Source: Beta vulgaris subsp. vulgaris
Lineage: Eukaryota > Streptophyta > Magnoliopsida > Caryophyllales > Amaranthaceae
Length of the DNA stretch: 64,000 bases
Direction: 5' to 3'
Assembly: GCF_026745355.1 (NCBI RefSeq)
Contig: NC_079206.1
Span: 9,448,031 to 9,512,030, forward strand
Each line of letters starts with the position of its first letter. Within the stretch, counting starts at the first letter, position 1. Made by a program: the position numbers and the translations under genes. The notes under the pieces were generated by a model that saw only the letters and a list, made by a program, of their open reading frames with translations, was not told the origin of the DNA and ran no database searches. Shown in pieces: positions 34,114 through 45,700 of this stretch.

Positions 34114-35422
34114 CACTAGTAGAAAAAATGATAATTTGTGTGGAACGCAAGAAAACCTGACGCAAATGCTCGAGAAAAGACTATTTTCATCGGATTATCA
34201 TCAACGTTCGACACAAATAACCACAACAAATGCATGGCATGATAATTGGCATCGGTTTGCTAACAACATGCGACGCAAACGTTTCATGCCAAAGGTGATT
34301 TGGATCCAACGATTTGTGTCAGTCTGGCCCATATGTTTGACGCAAATGATTAAGGCCTTTTGGATTCAAGGATTTGCGTCGATTGGGCGTTGTGATCCAA
34401 CGCAAATAATTAGATTAGAGCAAATCGGGCGTAAATGAACAAACTATTTGCATCACATGTGCCTAATGTGCGATGCAAATCCTTGTATTAGGCGATTTGC
34501 GTCGGATCATCTAGGCCCATCCGACGCAGATGATTGGCCTACTTAGGCTATCTTCTTTTGGACTAAATTAATGAAAAATTCAGTTCAGACAAATTCAATT
34601 CAGGCCACTTTAGTTCAGTTCAGTCTAGTTCACTTCAGTTCAGTTAGTTTTCTCTCACAATTTTTATTCAATCTAATTCAGTTCACTTCCTTTGAGTTCA
34701 GTCAAATTCAGTTCACTTCCGTTCAATTAAGACAAATTTAGTTTAGCTTAATTTAGTTCAGTGCAAAAGAATAGAGCCTTAATTCTTTTTCGAGAATTCA
34801 AGCCCAAAACATTTTACTCCAAACTCCCTCCACTCCCACTCGCACTCTCGCCTACGAATCCTATCCGTTGGCAGCGAATCCCCTTTCAAAGACAAATCAC
34901 TCTCACTAACTCTTCGCTTATATCCTCTTTTCTTACATCTTTCGTCGACGAGTCCTCTCTCACCAACCCTTCCCTTATCTTCGTCGCTAGAACACCACTA
35001 ACCAGAAAAATCCGCGTCTCCCACCATTTCCTCACTTTCACCGGTTCTCACAATTCGTTGCAGTCGGCTCTTGCTCTTCACTGCACTCTTTTGTCACTCT
35101 TCGCTGACCATTGCCTCTCCTCTCTGTCGCGTCAAGTAGGCCGCAGTTAGGGTGGTGCATTGGTTAAGTTTTGGGTTAAATTTATGAAATTTCAATGATT
35201 TGTGGGTCATCCTCTATCAAATGGCGCATGTGCATGTTGGGCTAAATGAGTCATGTGCGTCACATGTAGCCCATGATTCGACACAAATAGGTTCAGAATT
35301 GCGGCGAGTCCCTATCCGACGCAGATCTTGTATAACAAATTTGCGTCAAGACTTGTAGTGTCGGAGGCATATCCGTCGCAAATGATGGTTAGGCATCCGA
35401 CACAAATTGTGGTATACTAGTG
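34114..35422. mobile_element. Non-autonomous CACTA element, TTTGCGTCGGAT repeats
   Basis: Begins CACTAGTAGAAAAAATG and ends ATACTAGTG. Subterminal regions (34140-34530 and 35270-35410) hold many direct and inverted copies of a TTTGCGTCGGAT-like motif. Flanking triplets (TGC and CGT) do not match, so the TSD is unsupported. The middle holds a TTCAG-rich tract and a leader-like stretch (34760-35150) with an open frame lacking ATG. No transposase. Confidence 0.7.
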
Positions 35423-37479
35423 CGTTTAAATGCAAATGGTTCATGTATTGTGAAATGGAGGTAGTATTACGACGAATATAGTAACTATCAACCTCAAAAT
35501 CATAACTTAAAATAAGTGATACATTGGATTTTAAACCCATTGATAGAGGGGAACAATGTGCTTTGAGAATTAACAATGTCGTTGTTTAAGCTTGAGAAAC
35601 TAAACTAAGCATCATCAAATTCTCATCATCAAGATTGAAGAAGACGCGAAAAAAGACGTTCGTTGATGAGCTTCAAATAATCGAAAGATTGCATTCAAAT
35701 ATGATTTGTCCTAACCTAGCTCAATTTCACAAAAAAAATTTAGCAGCAATTGAGCTAAAACTAGTCTAACAATATGGATGATTTTAGTGTTTTAGCTCAA
35801 AGGAAAAGTGAAAGAAAAGGAAAGAGAAGTAGGTTTAGGTTCCAAATCTTATTATATACAACAACAAGAGAGAGAAATGGAAGTTGGGTGGAGGAGAGGG
35901 AAATGTAATGCAGGGAAGAGAGAAACTGGAGGGCAAAGAAGAGAGAAATGAGAGTTGGTAGGGAGAGGGGAATAGAAGAGAGAAATGAGGGTTGAAAGAG
36001 GAGAGAAAATATAAAGTGAGGGAGAAATATGATGGTCTTAATATATAACATCATTAATAGGTCTACACGTTTAACCGATTCCGTTGCTATTTCCAGCCAA
36101 GTTACCTAGTTTAATGCGTGCACTTGATATTTGCATGAAATTAGATGGTCTCACATTAACACTAACGTGTGATTGTGTTCTCCAAGAGTTTGTGATGTTC
36201 TAGGTCTTCAATCTTAACATCATTTGAATCTATTTGAGCTGGGTTATATCGGGAAACAACTTATAATATTCAAATGATGTATAGATTAAAAATTATATTA
36301 CATTAAATGTATCATTGAATATAATATGGATTATGCAAAAGTTTAGCTTACTAAATTTTAAAAGTGACTTATTATTTTGATATGTTTTAAAATAAAAACT
36401 TTCTCAGTTGCAATATTTTAGTTTCACAATTTTAACCATTAATATATTCAATTATGTCATAGTAAAAACTATAAAAGTTGATGAATATTGGTCTTGTAAG
36501 AGACCGCATACTTTTAATCTAAAATTAGGCAATGAAGCCTAAAATTAAGAAGAAAATGAACCACCTTTATGAATAAAATGACTATTAATGATCAATTTAA
36601 TCTATTAAGTGACCAATTTAATCAATTATTTTCTCATTCTTTAATTCATTTATTAATTAGTTTGATCCATTCGATAAGATAGCCAGGTTAATTTTCAAAA
36701 TTGCTGCTATAGCTCGAGATTAAAAGGGAAACAAAGGAAGGAGAAGAGAAGTGATGACTGGATTTGTGCAAGATGTTTAGAGATGGTGGTGGGCTACAAT
36801 GAGATGTAATAGGCTTATTAATTAGGAGAATGACAGGTTTGGTTTTTAATATAATAATTTTTGTTTATTTTGAAATTAGACCGTCTAATATAATAATTTT
36901 TGTTGCTATTGATAAAGTTTTGTGTAAAAATACAATTGTAGTATTTAACAAAATGAGGAGGAAGTATAAGAATAGAGGAAAAAACACACAAAATAGACTC
37001 GAGTCGATTTTACACACTCGAGGTGTGGTTAAGAGCTCAAATTGTTTACCTCTTTTTTTGGCTTGGCATTGACCTTCATGGTCCTTGACTTGACAAATTC
37101 AAATCTGAAGGCGGCACCCAGTTGCATATCTGGTGGTTTTCAGCACGCCCACTCATTTTTCTCCTACCTAATGGAGAAATCTGAAATACTCTAGAGAGAG
37201 AGAGAGAGAGAGTAATGATGAGTCACTAAGGAACGTGACTTTTCAAAAGATCATGAGCCCAAAATCCCAAGTGATAGCAGATTGTCGGGATTGCTCATGC
37301 GGCGAGATGCCACGCTCTCTATTGGTTGTTCGTTGTTCGGATCGTGAACGACATTCGCTTCTTCTACTTTTTTCCATCAACCATCAGGTTTTTTATTCCT
37401 CCATCACAAGCATCGATCAGCGACACCCTCCTCTACAAGCGACTCTTTATCGATTTTGCTAATTTTTGTTTTAGATGGA
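35423..37479. other. Intergenic with GA-rich tract and dispersed repeat copy
   Basis: Contains a GAGAGAAATG-rich purine tract (35800-36030) and a copy of the GTCTTGTAAGAGACCGC repeat (from about 36492, with a TTAGACCGTCT block near 36877). A (GA)n microsatellite lies at about 37195-37212. Open frames at 36830-37072 and 37235-37526 are unrecognised. Confidence 0.45.
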
Positions 37480-37489
37480 ATGTAAGAGC

Positions 37490-39252
37490 CACTAGTGGAA
37501 AAATAAGGAAGGGCTGCGCTAAATAAGGCCCTTAGGGCTGCGTTTTTTGACAACAACCTTTTCCATAGCAGCCCTTCACTTTTTAAGTAGGGCTGCGCTT
37601 TTCAAACGCAGCCCTTCACAACGAAGGGCTGCGCTTTTTACCTAAAAACGCAGCCCTTTTAAGCATGAAGGGTTGCGCTTTTAGAAAAAAAACGCAGCCC
37701 TTTTGACCCGAATTTTTTTTTTTTTTTTTTTGTATTTTTTACTCCTAAATATATCTACTCATGTTGATATTGTTTAAACAATCCAAAACAGAAAAGATTG
37801 ATCACCAACTCTAAAGGTGGATGCTAGAATTGCACACCCAAATCAACTTGACAATGCCTGTACAAGAGAAGCAGAAGACATTACAATACCCAGTTCAGCA
37901 AAGCATATAACATATAGCATAGGAAAGTTTTAATGAATAATAAAACCCTTCATTTGAGATATTGCCAAAGCTAAAATTTTGCACAGAAGAAAGCAACTTC
38001 TTAACCATTTGGAGAATATCTATAATAAATTAGTATAAAAGAAAATCAAGAAAGATTAAAGGGTGAGATTATTATTATTATTATGCTTCCCATGATAACC
38101 CTCCAGAATTACTGTAGAGCATATAATATATGCATTAATGATTAAGAAAAAAGGAACGAAAATAGAAAAAAAAGGAACGGAAATAAAAACAGAAATTAAC
38201 AAAAATGAACAAAAAATGAAAAAATAACCCTAAAATTATAGATCTGAAAATGAACTAATTTGAAAATGAACAAATCTGAACATTAACGATGAAGAAAATA
38301 ACCCTAAAAAATATGAAAAATATTAAAAGAAAATGAAAAAAACCCCCTAAAATTATAGATCTGAAGAGTTAATTTCATTCGAACATATAACCCCCTACTC
38401 TTCTGCCATCTTCCACAAACAGTGATTAGCAGCAACATAGTTTCTAGGAAAAACTCCACTAAATACTATCTTACAACCTCTTAAAACTTCATGTTTTGTT
38501 GTTTTTAGCACTTGCCTCACATCTCTAACAACAATATTTGCACAATTATTATCATAAAATTTGTGGAGTTCGACCAATATTTTATCAGTGAAGGAACGAT
38601 GAGGAACAACAGAGAACGACGGACGAACGCCGACGAACGGAGAAGGAACAAATTGAAGCCGGTGTGAGAGAGAAACGAACGCCGACGAGATGGGGGTGAG
38701 AGAGAAGCAAACGGGTTTTTTTGTGAGGAGATTCTTGCAACTGAGTAGGAGAAGGTGAAACGCTCAAATGTTGCTCATGACCGTACATTTTGGGATTTTG
38801 AATTTGATTTTCTAGGGTTTTGAAATTGCATCAATTACAGAGGAAATCGAAGGGATGGAGATGGGGGGTGAGAGAGAAGCAAGCAGGTTTTTTGTGAGGA
38901 GATGAAGAAGAGGAGATGAAATGGGATGAGAGAGAGGGGGTTTCAATTTTCAACAGCGACATATAATAGAATTGTAGGGAGCTTAGCAGGCTAGGGCTAA
39001 TAAATAAAGAATTTAAGGCCCAATAGGGCTGCGCTTGACTAAAAAACGCAGCCCTTCTTACAGTGAGAAGGGCTGCGTTTTTTAGTCAAGCGCAACCCTT
39101 TATCTAAAGGGCTGCACTTTTCTTTAAAAACACGGTCCTTCTGTAAAAAAGGGTTGCGTTTTATTTAAAACCACAACCCTACAATAAAGAAGGGCTGCGT
39201 TTTGAAGAATACACAGCCCTTCCAGCGCAGCCCTTCCTTTTTTCCCCTAGTG
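37490..39252. mobile_element. Non-autonomous CACTA element with AAGGGCTGCG repeats and captured exon
   Basis: A 1,763-bp element. It starts CACTAGTGGAAAAATAAGG and ends CCTTTTTTCCCCTAGTG, with a perfect 3-bp TSD AGC (37487-37489 and 39253-39255). Roughly the first 210 and last 225 bp are interleaved direct and inverted copies of AAGGGCTGCGTTTT, about nine or ten per side. The interior carries no transposase but does contain a coding fragment at 38395-38580 and a leader-like stretch at 38585-38940. It is inserted in a LINE-type 3' tail. Confidence 0.9.
38395..38580 (-). pseudogene. Captured FCP1/CPL-type CTD phosphatase fragment
   Basis: The minus-strand frame reads ILVELHKFYDNNCANIVVRD, then VRQVLKTTKHEVLRGCKIVF, SGVFPRNYVAANHCLWKMAEE and a stop. 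The RDVR-x-VL-x-x-x-x-x-EVL-x-GC-x-IVFS-x-VFP pattern followed by LWKMAEE matches what I remember of the linker and start of the BRCT domain in plant FCP1/CPL RNA polymerase II CTD phosphatases. The source proteins dephosphorylate the polymerase CTD; this piece lacks the catalytic domain and an ATG. The open frame ends at GAAGAGTAGG, which may be an old exon boundary read through. It lies wholly inside the CACTA element, so it was probably carried in by it. Confidence 0.6.
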
Positions 39253-39359
39253 AGCTCATAAAGCTCCTTTAATTTTGTTTGTTTGGATTAGTTTTGATTG
39301 TATTAACATTTGGCTATACTTTCTGTTTTAATCAATGCACATTTTCTCGTTAAAAAAAA
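39253..39359 (+). mobile_element. LINE-type 3' tail, right part
   Basis: Continues the TGTAAGAGC sequence at 37480-37489 after the CACTA insertion. AGCTCATAAAGCTCC is followed by a T-rich 3' UTR and ends in an A9 run (39351-39359). Same family as the tail at 2882-3091. Confidence 0.55.
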
Positions 39360-40092
39360 AGTGTGAGAACTTCATATAAGCAGTGGCAGATTTACCTCAT
39401 ACCACGCTGGTGCACGTGCACCAGCAATAAAAAAAAAAAATTAAAAAAATTTCAAAAAAATAACGCACGCGGACGCTGTCACAATTCTCACAAACGTTTT
39501 CTTTTCTCTCACTCACAAATTCACAATAGCAGACTTCTTCTCTCTCATAAAACCTCAAACGTTTTCGTTGGTGGCTTGACTGATTTCGTCCGGCGACCTC
39601 ACCGGCGGCGCCTTCGTGGTGGCTTCGTCACTGCTGGTGGGCTGGTGGCTTCGTCCTTCGTGGGAGATTCGTGGCTTCATTGGTGGGCGTCCCGCGTCTG
39701 GGCGATTCGTGGCTTCAAGTACGTGGTTGGAAACTCGGAATTCGTGGCTTCAAGTGGTCGGAAATCGGATTCCTTGGTGGACGACAGTGGCCGGATTTCT
39801 TGTTTTACTCTAGGTACATCTTAATCTACTCAATTTGCTTGATTTCTTGTTTTACTTTATAGATTAGGGTTTATCAATTTCATGAGAATTGAAAAATAAA
39901 TTGCAATTTCAGTTGTTATAGGTGTTTATATATCAGATTATGTAATGTAGAATTGTTATAAATGTTGATTTTGTTGTTGTATTTTGATTTGTGTGTTATA
40001 GGTGTTTGATTATTGAAATTACATTATATTTAAATTGAGTGTTATCACTTTATTGTTGATTTTGTTGATGATAGTTTATGGCTTATGAGTTA

Positions 40093-40376
40093 CTCCCTCT
40101 GTCTTTTTTTATTTGCTACAAGCACTTTTTCACAAAGACCAAGGAGGGAGTGGGGACCATTGACATAAATGGAATTAACAAAAAAGCAAATAGGTAAATT
40201 GTGGGACCTATGTATTACATATGGAAACATTTACAAAATCAAGAAGGAAGTGATGGCAAATTTGTAAATAAAGTGTGGGACCTATGTACTATATATGGAA
40301 ATATTTGCAAATGTAGCAAATAAATTGAAACACCCCTAAATGGCAAAATGTAGCAAATAAAAAAAGACGGAGGGAG
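40093..40376. mobile_element. Stowaway-type MITE inside the hAT element
   Basis: CTCCCTCTGTC ... GACGGAGGGAG with TA on both sides (40091-40092 and 40377-40378); 284 bp. It carries TATTTGCTA/TAGCAAATA repeats near both ends. It post-dates the hAT insertion. Confidence 0.9.
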
Positions 40377-40455
40377 TATGACAAATTGACATATGTTTCA
40401 TTTGGTGAGATACATCAAATTTAGTTCAATTGTTACTTGATTTTCAGATTTGATA

Positions 40456-41408
40456 ATGAAGAGAAAACGTACTCCAAACAAAATGCAAAACATTGCTAGT
40501 TTCTTCACTAAGAAAAATCCAACAAAGCACAAACTATTACAAATTTGTTGATGTCTTTTGATTTTGTATTTGTGGCACATTTGATGGTTGGGATCTTTGG
40601 GATAACAAATAACTTGAATGTGGCATTACAAAAACGTGATCAAGACATTGTAAATGCAATGCGAATGGTTAATGTGACCAAGATTAATTTGCAAGAGATG
40701 AGAGATGAAGGATGGGATTCTCATATGGAGAAGGTGATTTCTTTTATGGCTAAGTATGACATTGAGGTTCCTAGCATGGAGGGGAAATATGTTGTCCCGG
40801 GGAGAAGGTTGTTTAGAGGTAAGGGCCCACAAGTGTCAAATTTACATCATTTTCGAGTGGAAGTTTTCTTGAGTGTCATTGATCTTCAGTTGTAAGAACT
40901 TGATAATCGATTCCCCGAGATAAGTAAAGATTTACTTGTGTGTATGTCTTGTTTGAATCCAACTAATCGGTTTGCTTCTTTTGATAAAGCAAAATTGATT
41001 GAACTTGCAAAATTCTATCCAAATGAATTTTCAAGTTCAGAATTGATATTCTTTAACCATACACTTCAGAATTTTATTGTTGCTATGAGATCGGATGAAA
41101 GGTTTTGGAATTTGAAGACTCTTAGTGAGCTTTCAATGAAACTTGTGGAGACGGAATTGTCTGAAACTCACGATAGGGTCTACTTGCTTTTAGAATTGGT
41201 GTTAATTCTCCCCGTTGCAACGGCAAGTGTAGAAAGGGTATTTTCTGGAATGATGCAAGTGAAAGACAAATTGCGTAATAGTATGGGAGATCAAATGTTG
41301 AATGATTGTTTGATTACTTATTTAGAGAATGATTTGTTTTTTAATGTTAGCATGAATGATATTATAAATCGATATCAAAACATGAAAACTCGTCGTGAGC
41401 AATTGTAA
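40456..41408 (+). pseudogene. hAT transposase, internally deleted, near-intact C-terminus
   Basis: The ATG at 40456 opens MKRKRTPNKMQNIASFFTKK, the expected N-terminus of ZMYM1-like hAT transposases. The frame then breaks near 40535 and joins the C-terminal third. A full protein would be about 700-800 aa, so most of the core is deleted. From 40545 one frame continues to 41408 (HLMVGIFGITNNLNVALQKR, then VPGRRLFRGKG and CMSCLNPTNRFASFDKAKL). It ends with the dimerisation motif ILPVATASVERVFSGMMQVK and LRNSMGDQMLNDCLITYLEN. The only lesion in that part is a TAA at 40893-40895, where relatives have a Gln codon, so a single C-to-T change explains it. Not autonomous. Confidence 0.9.
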
Positions 41409-41632
41409 TCATTTTTACTAGTATTTGGTTGTATTTTGTAGTATAATTTGGATATTTGGTTTTTCTAGTACTATTTGGTTGTATTTTGTATAATTATTGG
41501 TTATATATTTATTTTCTTTTCGATTGAAATTTAGTTTGGAGTATTTTTTATTAAAAATTATTTTGATTTAGTGAACGGTAATTAATGGTGAACCACCATT
41601 AAAAAATTCCTGGATCCGCCACTGCACATAAG

Positions 41633-42297
41633 CGGATAAATATATCAAATAGGTGTGTAATTTAACACAATGTAAGTTTTTAAATGTTTGGTTATGTTTA
41701 AACCTGGGTTTCACTTATATAGATGGGAGCATATACCACGATTACCACCCCACATGTACCAAGACTTTTCGATGACTCATTTTTAGTAAACGTGGATAGA
41801 TACATGCCTTTGAAGTTTAGGTTAATGATTAAATAGTTAATCATATATTGCATCTGACATGGGATGCAGTCACATTAGGCTATAGTTTAGATTACTTTAT
41901 AGAGTTTTGAAGTTATTTTAAAATTTGCACCCCCTATAGCCGTGATGCCCGTGAAGCAAGATATAGTTGTAGTTAGTAATATATTTAGGGAAGGGGGTCG
42001 GAGCGGAGTGTTTGTTTTCTTTAGGTTTGTCAAGTCATATGATGTGTTTAACTGTTTATATAACTATAAACGTCAGATTACAGGACTTTCTCTTGAAAGA
42101 TAATGTCACAGCAAAGGTCCTCCTTAGGGTATATTACTTAGCTTGCCGCCTTGCCGGGGAGAGGGGGGTTGGGTGGGTTTCGATTTTTGGAAAATTCCCC
42201 GATGCCAGAAACACGCATCTTTATTGTTTTATGTCTCATTTGATTGTATGAGGGAGGAAAGAGTACATGTGACACCATCAAATTTGTTTTCTCTTGG

Positions 42298-42300
<3 letters not shown>
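41633..42300. other. Intergenic, nothing recognised
   Basis: Short frames at 42012-42388 have no similarity that I recognise and overlap a microsatellite. Confidence 0.4.

Positions 42301-42328
<28 letters not shown>
42300..42328. repeat. (AT)n microsatellite
   Basis: About 14 AT units immediately upstream of the copia 3' LTR. Confidence 0.95.
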
Positions 42329-42332
<4 letters not shown>

Positions 42333-42360
42333 AAGTAACCATAAACTTCCTAACTATTAG

Positions 42361-42638
42361 TGTTGAAATGATGAAGATGTTGATTTAATTAATTCTGAAT
42401 CAAAGAGAAGAAGTGAAGAGAAAACTCTCTCTAGAAATATTATTCTAAAATCTCTCAAATGATCATTACAACACTAATCGAGATATATACAAGACTAAAC
42501 TAAGCGTGTTAGATAAGCTAAGCAACAAACTATAACTAAATATATATACAACAAACTAACAAACTACTTTCTAACTAATTGAAAGTAATAATATTACTAA
42601 GCTGATGTGGCAGATCAGGATGAGTATCCTGATCTACA
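42361..42638 (-). repeat. Copia 3' LTR
   Basis: Complete LTR, TG...CA, 278 bp. The copy at 47315-47512 shares GAAATGATGAAGATGTTGAT, CTCTAGAAATATTATTCT and AAGACTAAACTAAGC. No clean 5-bp TSD can be checked because the other outer edge is lost. Confidence 0.85.
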
Positions 42639-42769
42639 ACCCCTCCTCAAGCTGGAAGTCTAGAAGAGTATGGAACAATGAGACCCAACTTGAAAGTAAG
42701 TAACTTGTGTTGAGCAACACCCAAAGTTTTTGTGAGAAGATCAACAAGTTGTAGATGAGAACTAACATG

Positions 42770-45700
42770 ATGCTGTGGCTATAAAATCAGTTTGCACATT
42801 TTCTCCGATGTAATGAACATCAATATGCAAATGTTTAGTCCTTTCATGAAAACAAGAATTATCAGCAATGTGCTGAGCAGTCTTATTGTCACAAAATAAA
42901 GGAACAGGAGTAGGAACCTTGATAGAGAGATCAGATAATAAATTAAAAATCCAAGTCAAGTCACTAGTAGCGTGACTCATGCTTCTGTACTCAACTTCAG
43001 TTGAGCTCTTTGAAACTACTTTATGCTTCTTAGTTTTCCATGAGATAAGGGAAGTACCAAGAAAAATACGGTAGCCTGTAAGAGACCTTGTCGTGTCAAG
43101 ACAATTACCCCAATCTGCATCATAGTATGCATGAATCTGAAGAGTAGTATCTGCTGAGTAGAATGAATAAGCCATGATGCAAAATACCTTTGAGATACCT
43201 GAAAACATGTTGAGCAACAAGAAAATGTGGCACTCTAGGTGTAGAAAGAAATTGACTAAGTTCATGAACTGCAAAATATATATCAGGCTTAGTCATGTTG
43301 AGATATAAAAAGTTTGCCAACAATCCTTCTAGACATATCTGGATCAGAAAGAAGATCACCATATGCTGGACTAAGCTTCAATCCTTTAGGTAAAGAACAT
43401 TGTGCCACTTTGTAATCAGTCATAGCAGTGTTATGTAAAAGATCAAGGATATATTTCCTTTGGTTGAGAAGAATATACCATCCTTAGTTCTAGTGGCCTC
43501 AATATCGAGGAAGTATTTGAGAGGTGCTAGATATTTTATAGTAAACTCATAATGTAATTGAGTTTTCAGGTTTTGAATATCTTGAAGATAAGTACCAGCC
43601 ACAAGTAGATCATCCACATAAGCAACCACAATGATAAATGATGACCCATTCTTCAAAAATAAACAACGAGTATTCATAATGAGAATGCTGAAAACCAAGC
43701 TTTAAGAGAAATTTGGTTAACTCTAAGTTTCATTGTCTGCAACCTTGTTTTAAACAATAGATAGATCTTTTCAATTTGCACACTTGACCAGGTTTGACTC
43801 TTTTGTAACCAAGAGGTGGTTGCACGTATTAATATTCTTTAATAAAGACATGAAGAAAGGCATTTTAGATGTCCAACTGATGAAGCTCCATGTTACAGGC
43901 TGAAGCTAAAGATATAACAGTTCTAACTATAGTACACTTAGCCATAGGACTGAAGGTATGTTTAGAGTCTTTACCTTTAATAATCAGTCTATCTCCTCTA
44001 GCCACAAGTCTTCCTTTACACCTTTCAAATGAACCATCAGGGTTAAATTTTGTCTTAAAAACTCATTTACAACCAATAGGTATAACATTGGGTGGTAAAT
44101 CAACTATATCCCAAGTTTCATTCTTCTCTAAGGCTTCAATTTCTTTATCCATAGCCTCAACCCACCTAGGATCAGTTTTAGCTTGAGCATAGGAAAAAGG
44201 TCTAACAGTGGATAAAACATTAGCAATATTGACAATGAAGGCAAATGAATAAGTTTAGGACAAGTGTAGTCTACATTAAAAGAAGAAGAAATAGAAAGAG
44301 GAAGATTAACAACAAAATCTTGTAATTTGACAGAAGCTAATTTGACTCTAGTAGATCTTCTTAATATAGGTGGGGGAGAGAAATCAACAACAGGAGAATT
44401 AAGAGAAGAAATAGGTGACTGGTCATGAATATTATCAGGAGAAGAATGAATAGGAGTAGAAGTAGATTGAATAGAAGGAGAGGGTGAAGTAGTGTTTGTA
44501 GGAGTAAGAAGAGAAGTAGTAGATGGAGTAGTAGTATGAAGAGTAGTAGGAGAGAGAAATGAAGGTATATCATCCTTATGGAAACTAGGATTAACCATAG
44601 TACCAGAAGAAATACTAGGTTCATCAGTTCTAGATTGTGTTTGAAATGGGAGCATATGTTCTAAAAACTTGACATCTCCGCTAAGAAAGATGTTATGAGT
44701 GTCAAGATCATAAAGTTTGTAACCTTTGTACTCAAATGGTTAACCTAGGAACACACAATTCCTAGCCCTGGGTGCAAATTTGTCTGAAGTTCGATGAGTG
44801 GCGTAACACAAACAACCAACCACCTTCAAATGATCATAAGAGGGAGTTTGTTTCATCAAACATTCATAATGTGTCTTCTATTCAAGTATAACAGTAGGCA
44901 TAAGCTTTATGAGATAAGTAGCAGACAACAAACATTCACCCCAAATTTTATGTTGCAAATGAGCATGAATCTTAATGGCTCTAGCAGTCTCAAGTAAGTG
45001 TTTATATATGCTTCCTTTCCATCCTTCCATTTTGCTAAGGTTTACCAGGTAAACTTCTTTGATGTATAATTCCTTTGCTAACAAACAAAGTGGTACAAGT
45101 CATCTTGTTGATAGCCAATAGCTTGAATGTGTTTAGTTGTAGGGTCCTGAAATTGATAAAAAGAAGAAGTGAATACAACAAGTCAGTTATTTTGAGCTAA
45201 TAACTTGCTAACTGACAGAAGATTATGTTTGAAATCAAGGATAAATAGCACATGATGTAGTACAATGTTATCAGTCATATTTGCATTACCAACAATATGA
45301 ACCAATTTGGATGTACCATCATTTAATCCAACTTTTATAGGAGTCTGTAAAGTCTCATCAGAAGCATATAAGCTTTTTATTCCAGATCATATGATCTGTT
45401 GCTCCGGTGTCCACAATCCATAAAACATGGCATTGAATGAACATTAGAAGCAGTAATACTACCCGTAAAATTCACAGAAGAATTAATGTCTGAAAAATTC
45501 TAAAAACTCAAAGTTTTCATCATCTCTTTGTACACAACTTGTACCAAGACCGAATTGACATTATTGTGTGAATGTGGAACCTCATAACCAACACCATAGT
45601 CCAGGGGAGTATCAGTAACATAAGTGTCATTGTTCTGAGTAACATGAGCAGTCATTTTACTATTTGTACCGCCTCCATTGGACTTGTTTTTCATGTTAAG

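Larger units (their letters stand above)
39381..41624 (+). mobile_element. hAT element with TIRs and TSD
   Basis: A 2,244-bp element. The left end CAGTGGCAGATTTACC and the right end read inward CAGTGGCGGATCCAGG match over 11 of the first 12 bases. TSD CATATAAG (39373-39380) and CACATAAG (41625-41632) differ at one base. CAGTGGCGGA ends belong to the ZMYM1-like plant hAT group, in agreement with the transposase inside. The 5' part (39470-39830) is a GC-rich leader whose open frames are not genes. A Stowaway MITE lies inside at 40093-40376. Confidence 0.9.

Noticed and set aside
34761..35150. 129-codon frame as a host gene
   Set aside because: It starts on GTG, lies inside a CACTA element and has leader-like Ser/Leu/Pro composition without motifs.
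35797..36054. 85-codon Leu/Phe/Ser-rich frame as a membrane peptide
   Set aside because: It is the complement of a GAGAGAAATG purine tract; low complexity.
39363..39862. Overlapping frames of 153, 65 and 63 codons as genes
   Set aside because: They are GC-rich leader sequence of the hAT element; three overlapping frames and no domain.
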